A stretch of 10,092 bases of DNA from JAKEGK01 sp036507695 (GTDB taxonomy: Bacteria > Pseudomonadota > Gammaproteobacteria > SZUA-152), in contig DATCIR010000083.1 in assembly GCA_036507695.1 (NCBI GenBank), positions 1-10,092 on the forward strand, read 5' to 3'. Position numbers and translations under genes: made by a program. Position 1 is the stretch's first letter. Every line of letters begins with the position of its first letter. Shown one piece after another: positions 6,411 through 10,092 of the stretch. Under the pieces are notes generated by a model. That model searched no databases, had not been told where the DNA came from, and saw only the letters and a list, made by a program, of their open reading frames with translations.

Positions 6411-7307
6411 TTATTTAACTTGTTCAACCTTGATTCCCTGTTTTTTTAACAACGACACGATGCCTTGCGCCCCCACCAAATGACCGGCGCCAACGACCAC
6501 AAAATAATTTTCCGTCCTGTCCAGCATGCCGGTGATTTGCCCGGCCATCGCTGCATTCCGTTCATCAAACAAACGCGCGAAAAGCGCCTTAAACTCGGGA
6601 TGCTCTTTTAATTGATCGGTCAACATGAGATTTTCTATTTTCTGGACATCGCCCGACTTCCAGGCGTTTATTAGCTCCTTGAACATAACGTCCACGTCAT
6701 CCAGCGAAATTACGGTATGTTGTAATATCAGGTCGTCATCTGAAAAACTCAACAACAGTTCCATCTGCCGTTCAGCTGTTTCCAGCTGCCGAATGGGTTT
6801 CGCGTTTTTTCTGGCTTTATTGAGAAAATAACGGTCGATACCCAACTCCGGCGCATAACCGAGTTGCACGATTCTCGCAACCGTTAAAGTGATCGCGATC
6901 AGCCCAGGACGCATTCTGGCAACCGTGACATAGGGTATGCCGGTTTTTCCCAGGAATGTTTGCATACTTTGCATGGTATCCTTGCTGATGTGGTCGGCAA
7001 TGGTTTCCGTACCGGGATAAAATCCTCGAGTCATAAGAATTTCATTGATTTTAACCTGGTCCGCTTGTGTTTCATCGACTTCCACAACCAACACGTCAGC
7101 GCTGTTAAACGCATTTTCTATAACAGGGTTTAAAGGATAAATTGTCGCGTCAGCTATGTGAATTGAGCCAAACAAAAACACACTATTCCGCTTGGATTGG
7201 ATTTTCCATAGTACAGGATCCGCTACGGCAAAACTGGCAGCCGCTAACAATATATATAGCGCCAGTACATTTTTTACAGCGCGATTAAACGTCGTCAATG
7301 GCGGCAT
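6411..7307 (-). CDS. Exported TraB/GumN family protein (TIKI-like metalloprotease fold)
   Basis: This 298-residue protein has a typical Sec signal peptide: basic start, hydrophobic run (about 12-28) and a likely cut after AVA at residue 29, so it should be periplasmic or secreted. The mature part shows TraB/GumN landmarks: LFGSIH (45-50, with H50), an acidic EVDE (76-79), ELGIDRYF (154-161), RQLET (173-177) and VVVGAGHLVG (270-279, with H276). The paired GxxH motifs are those proposed as metal ligands in the related animal TIKI proteases. Activity of the bacterial members is poorly established, so a peptidase role is an inference from family. The ATG at 7307 starts a good signal peptide but has only a weak ribosome-binding site. 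The gene lies downstream of the Sel1 lipoprotein gene on the same strand after a 181-bp gap, so cotranscription is possible but a separate promoter is also plausible. Confidence 0.92.
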   Translation of the reverse strand: MPPLTTFNRAVKNVLALYILLAAASFAVADPVLWKIQSKRNSVFLFGSIHIADATIYPLNPVIENAFNSADVLVVEVDETQADQVKINEILMTRGFYPGTETIADHISKDTMQSMQTFLGKTGIPYVTVARMRPGLIAITLTVARIVQLGYAPELGIDRYFLNKARKNAKPIRQLETAERQMELLLSFSDDDLILQHTVISLDDVDVMFKELINAWKSGDVQKIENLMLTDQLKEHPEFKALFARLFDERNAAMAGQITGMLDRTENYFVVVGAGHLVGAQGIVSLLKKQGIKVEQVK

Positions 7308-7346
7308 TTTGAAACACTCTTTTTGAGCTTCAAAGGGATGTGTTTT

Positions 7347-7352
7347 AGTATA
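7347..7352 (-). promoter_or_regulatory. Possible -10 box (TATACT) for the TraB/GumN gene
   Basis: On the minus strand TATACT lies about 40 bases before the ATG at 7307. It is close to the sigma-70 consensus TATAAT, but no good -35 hexamer is found 16-18 bases further upstream. The box is only suggestive of an independent promoter. Confidence 0.25.
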
Positions 7353-7488
7353 GCAGCTGCTTCGCGGGATAAAATCCGGCGTTCCCTGGGAAATGCGAAT
7401 TGTAAACGCGTAACAGTAACGGGGGGTGGGCTACAGGTACTTGCGGATTTAAACGCTCAACTGTTTCTCCGGTTTCACTGTTTGATAA

Positions 7489-9588
7489 TTAATTTACCGG
7501 CATGCGCCAGGGCTTTCCTTGCTGATATACCTTGAGACGCTGTTCAAAGAGCTTTAGCCGGTCCAGTTGTTTCGTGGACTGCAACTGTTGAATGGCTTGC
7601 AGCTGATATTTGATCGCTTTATCGAAGATTCCTATTTCCGCGTATCCCGCCGCCAGGGTATCCAGTAACCCGACTTCTGTTCCTTCTGAATTCATTATTG
7701 ATTCGATTATATTGATCGCCCGCTTACCATCGCGTAGTTCATCATTTGGCGCAGTCGCCAGACTCCAGGCCAGATTATTGAGAGCGTCTTTGTAACCCTG
7801 GTCGGCCGCGATGGAAAACCATTTGATCGCCATTTGATAATCACGTGTCACACCCTTTCCCAGGGTGTATAAATAACCCAGGTTATCCGCTGATGGCGCA
7901 TAACCATTCTCGGCGGCTTTCCTGTACCAGGATGCGGCTACTTGCTGATCCTGACTTACGCCGTTACCATTCTCATACATTTGACCCAAATAGTGCTGGG
8001 CGGGTGTCACACCTTTCTCTGCGGATTTGACCAGCCACTTCAGCGCTTCGGTCATACTGGTAGCCACGCCTTCACCAGTCTGATACAAAAGCCCCAGATA
8101 ATATTGACTGTAAGCATGATCGTTATTGGCGGCTTTAATCAGCCAGTAACTGGCTTCCCTTAAATTCTCTTCCACCCCTTTATTGGTAATGTACATGCGC
8201 GCCACTTTGTATTGCGCTTCGGCATGATTATTACGCGCCGCATCGTAGTAATATTTGAAGGCGAGCGACAAATCCTTTGGCACCCCTTGCCCGGTCTCAT
8301 ATAATTGACCCATGACATGTTGCGCGGTTTTATCGCCATTCTCCGCGGCGCGAGAAATCCACCTTGCGCCGGCAATATCATCGTGAGACACACCGTAACC
8401 ATTGAGGTAGAGAATCCCCAGGCTAAATTGCGCCAGCCTTGCATTTTTTTCCGCTGCGATCCGGTACCATGAAGCGGCAACTGAATAATCCTGCGTTACG
8501 CCTCGCCCACCTTCATACATCAGTCCAAGCGATGCCTGAGCGTCCGCCACGCCTTGCGTCGCCGCCATTCCATACCACATAACCGCCAGGGTGTCATTCT
8601 GTTCAATCCCTCTTCCCGTGGCATAACTCTCACCGAGGTTGTATTGACCGATTGCATCCCCCCCTAAGGCCGCTTTCTTATACCAATTAAACGCCTCGTG
8701 ATAGTCTTTTTCTACACCGTAACCACGGGCATACATTACACCGAGATTGGCCTGAGCTGGCGCGTAGTGCTGCGTGGCTGCCCGCATGTACCAGGATAAT
8801 GCTTCTGAATAGTCCTGTTGGACACCTTGTCCCTGTTGATATAAAACACCGAGACTATATTGAGCCTGAGGAAATTCCTGTTCCGCTGCTTGTTGAAACC
8901 AATATAAAGCGAGATTATTATTTTGTTCTATCGATTTTCCATTCAGATAGTATTCGGCAACGACAGTTTGTGCGGCGGGGAACCCGGAAGACGCGGCTTT
9001 TAAAAACCACTCAAAGGCGGTTTTGTCATCTTTTTTAATTCCGCGGCCGCTATTATACTTAACACCCATCTGGAATTGGGCATTTGGTAAACCCTGCTCA
9101 GCCGCCAATTCAGTCCAGTGCGCCGATAATTGCAGATCGAGAGGAGTGCCTATTCCAGTGGAATAGAGAAGGCCGAGATTATTTTGCGCTTCCGCGTAGC
9201 CTTGCGTTGCAGCGCTCTTGTACCATTGAAGGGACTTTACCGCGTCTTTTTCCACGCCCTCGCCAACCTCATACATGTGGGCAATATTGAATTGCGCGAT
9301 GGGATTGCCTTCCTCGGCAAGGGATAACCAAATATCCCGCGCTTTCGGGTAATCGCCAATATCGTAGGCTTGTAGACCTTCATTGTAGATCTCAATATCG
9401 CGTTCATAGAATGGCAGTCTAAGCCGTAACGCAGCGCCAGGCCGGGCGCTGGACACGAAGTCAGGCGAAAATTGCTTTGGGTCAGGGAGTGGTTGTGTTT
9501 GGGTAATGCACCCTACTAAAGATACTAGCGATAAAACCCAAATAGCGCCGACTCCGCTAAGCATTTTCTGGATAGGTTTATAATTCAT
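7489..9588 (-). CDS. Sel1-repeat lipoprotein with C-terminal TPR-like tail
   Basis: This 699-residue envelope protein is built almost wholly of Sel1-like repeats, which are alpha-helical pairs that serve as protein-binding scaffolds. Its N-terminus is a lipoprotein signal with lipobox LVGC, giving lipid-modified Cys27; residue 28 is Ile, so no Asp-type inner-membrane retention signal is present. Repeats begin near 70. The GxGV/GxGI turn recurs at residues 109, 145, 181, 217, 253 and on to 577, giving 14 turns spaced exactly 36 residues with no insertions. Two are degenerate (GKSI at 217, NKGV at 469). The tail (about 600-692) carries NNLAWSLATAP, LRDGKRAI, LDTLAAGYAE and RLKVYQQGKPWR, a TPR-like ending familiar from many repeat proteins. 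The ATG at 9588 is preceded by GAGG (9591-9594) with a short spacer, and the signal peptide supports it. Binding partner and precise role cannot be read from sequence. Confidence 0.95.
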   Translation of the reverse strand: MNYKPIQKMLSGVGAIWVLSLVSLVGCITQTQPLPDPKQFSPDFVSSARPGAALRLRLPFYERDIEIYNEGLQAYDIGDYPKARDIWLSLAEEGNPIAQFNIAHMYEVGEGVEKDAVKSLQWYKSAATQGYAEAQNNLGLLYSTGIGTPLDLQLSAHWTELAAEQGLPNAQFQMGVKYNSGRGIKKDDKTAFEWFLKAASSGFPAAQTVVAEYYLNGKSIEQNNNLALYWFQQAAEQEFPQAQYSLGVLYQQGQGVQQDYSEALSWYMRAATQHYAPAQANLGVMYARGYGVEKDYHEAFNWYKKAALGGDAIGQYNLGESYATGRGIEQNDTLAVMWYGMAATQGVADAQASLGLMYEGGRGVTQDYSVAASWYRIAAEKNARLAQFSLGILYLNGYGVSHDDIAGARWISRAAENGDKTAQHVMGQLYETGQGVPKDLSLAFKYYYDAARNNHAEAQYKVARMYITNKGVEENLREASYWLIKAANNDHAYSQYYLGLLYQTGEGVATSMTEALKWLVKSAEKGVTPAQHYLGQMYENGNGVSQDQQVAASWYRKAAENGYAPSADNLGYLYTLGKGVTRDYQMAIKWFSIAADQGYKDALNNLAWSLATAPNDELRDGKRAINIIESIMNSEGTEVGLLDTLAAGYAEIGIFDKAIKYQLQAIQQLQSTKQLDRLKLFEQRLKVYQQGKPWRMPVN

Positions 9589-9817
9589 AACCTCAACAAA
9601 ATTGTGTCAAGTTGGCCATATCTTTTAAAATACGATCAACTTTAGCATAAAAATATGCTCAATAAATAGCTACTTTTTTACTGTTCTACTCTAACTCAAC
9701 GGCCTGTGTTAACGCTGTTATCTCGATTTCTCACTTGATAATTGCTGGTTATACGTGTTTCTGGCTGTATGCTGCCCTAACGTGAAGACCCCACGCTGAC
9801 CAAGGAGCGGGCGACAT
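9589..9817. other. Intergenic region upstream of the Sel1 lipoprotein gene
   Basis: No gene is seen. The first 90 bases are AT-rich and probably contain the minus-strand promoter of the Sel1 gene. A 6-bp hairpin, AGCATA (9644-9649) with TATGCT (9654-9659), has an AAAA loop. Several T- and A-rich hexamers occur, but none form a well-spaced -35/-10 pair. Confidence 0.5.
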
Positions 9818-9845
9818 AAAAAAACCCGGCTGTTTTCAACCGGGT
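9818..9845 (-). terminator. Intrinsic (Rho-independent) terminator of the right-edge gene
   Basis: Read on the minus strand, ACCCGGTTG pairs with CAGCCGGGT over nine positions (one G-U) around an AAAA loop and is followed at once by a run of T (9823-9818, seven counting the last stem base). It begins 28 bases after the stop of the partial gene at 9874. In the plus direction the trailing CTTAATTTT is a much weaker tract, so it mainly serves the minus strand. Confidence 0.88.
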
Positions 9846-9873
9846 CTTAATTTTAGTTGCTTTAATGCCGTTG

Positions 9874-10092
9874 TTATTGGCGAGGTGTGAACTGAATGAT
9901 CTGGGCTTGCGGTAAGGGTTGCATCGTTTGCTTTCCGTGCTTTTTATAAGTCACAGTTTGACAATCATGGTATAACTGATTCAACCGATCCAGTGAATCC
10001 CACATCATGTCCGAGATGGCGACACAAGCTGCCAGCGGTGTTGGCATTTTTTCCCGAACACGATCGATTTTCCATTGCAGGCAACGCAGCCG
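9874..10092 (-). CDS. C-terminal part of an unrecognised protein, cut by the window edge
   Basis: The frame is open for 72 codons from the right edge to TAA at 9874-9876 and is followed by a strong terminator in the right place, which is the best evidence that it is a real gene. The visible end reads LRCLQWKIDRVREKMP, then LAACVAISDMMWDSLDRLNQLY, shown here only in part, and finishes QIIQFTPRQ. It is probably helical, has no membrane segment, and has two cysteines and three tryptophan or tyrosine clusters. I recognise no family. An internal ATG (codon 16) would give only 57 residues, so the true start probably lies beyond the window. Confidence 0.65.
   Translation of the reverse strand, partial: RLRCLQWKIDRVREKMPTPLAACVAISDMMWDSLDRLNQLYHDCQTVTYKKHGKQTMQPLPQAQIIQFTPRQ

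Overview
The window reads as an accessory-neutral stretch of a bacterial chromosome, most likely from a gammaproteobacterium. The evidence is overall protein style, a mid-range GC content, a Trk potassium system, a TraB/GumN protein, a Sel1-repeat lipoprotein, and a palindrome-rich repeat bearing GGCCATCCCTGGCC hairpins. I cannot name the genus. Six complete protein genes, one gene cut by the right edge, one small transposon-like element and one good terminator can be supported.

Layout, left to right. Positions 1-373 hold no intact gene. They contain a doubtful minus-strand reading frame running off the left edge and a possible folded leader just before the first gene. Positions 374-2481 (+) are a two-gene potassium-uptake operon: a TrkH-type membrane pore, then a single-RCK TrkA/KtrA-type regulatory subunit, with stop and start codons overlapping by one base. 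Positions 2546-4186 (-) encode a soluble GAF-domain sensor histidine kinase, convergent with the trk operon and with no response regulator in view.

The divergent region 4187-4694 separates the kinase from an alpha-glucan (glycogen) phosphorylase at 4695-6386 (+). A 232-bp, gene-less, GC-rich palindromic element (4211-4442) is inserted there. It has GTAACTACTC ends and is flanked by a perfect 8-bp direct repeat. These traits fit a non-autonomous relative (MITE) of the IS66 family, and the element lies only 24 bp upstream of the kinase start.

Positions 6411-7307 (-) encode an exported TraB/GumN protein. Positions 7489-9588 (-) encode a 699-residue lipoprotein with 14 Sel1-like repeats in perfect 36-residue register plus a C-terminal TPR-like tail. 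After an upstream gap of 285 bp, which contains a strong minus-strand terminator (9818-9845), the C-terminus of an unrecognised minus-strand protein (9874-10092) runs off the right edge.

Functionally the genes do not form one pathway. They are a K+ uptake operon, an orphan signalling kinase, a glycogen-degradation enzyme and two envelope proteins. I found no convincing novel multi-gene system. The most interesting signals are the IS66-like MITE in the kinase/phosphorylase promoter region, the structured trkH leader, and the altered nucleotide-binding loop of the TrkA subunit.
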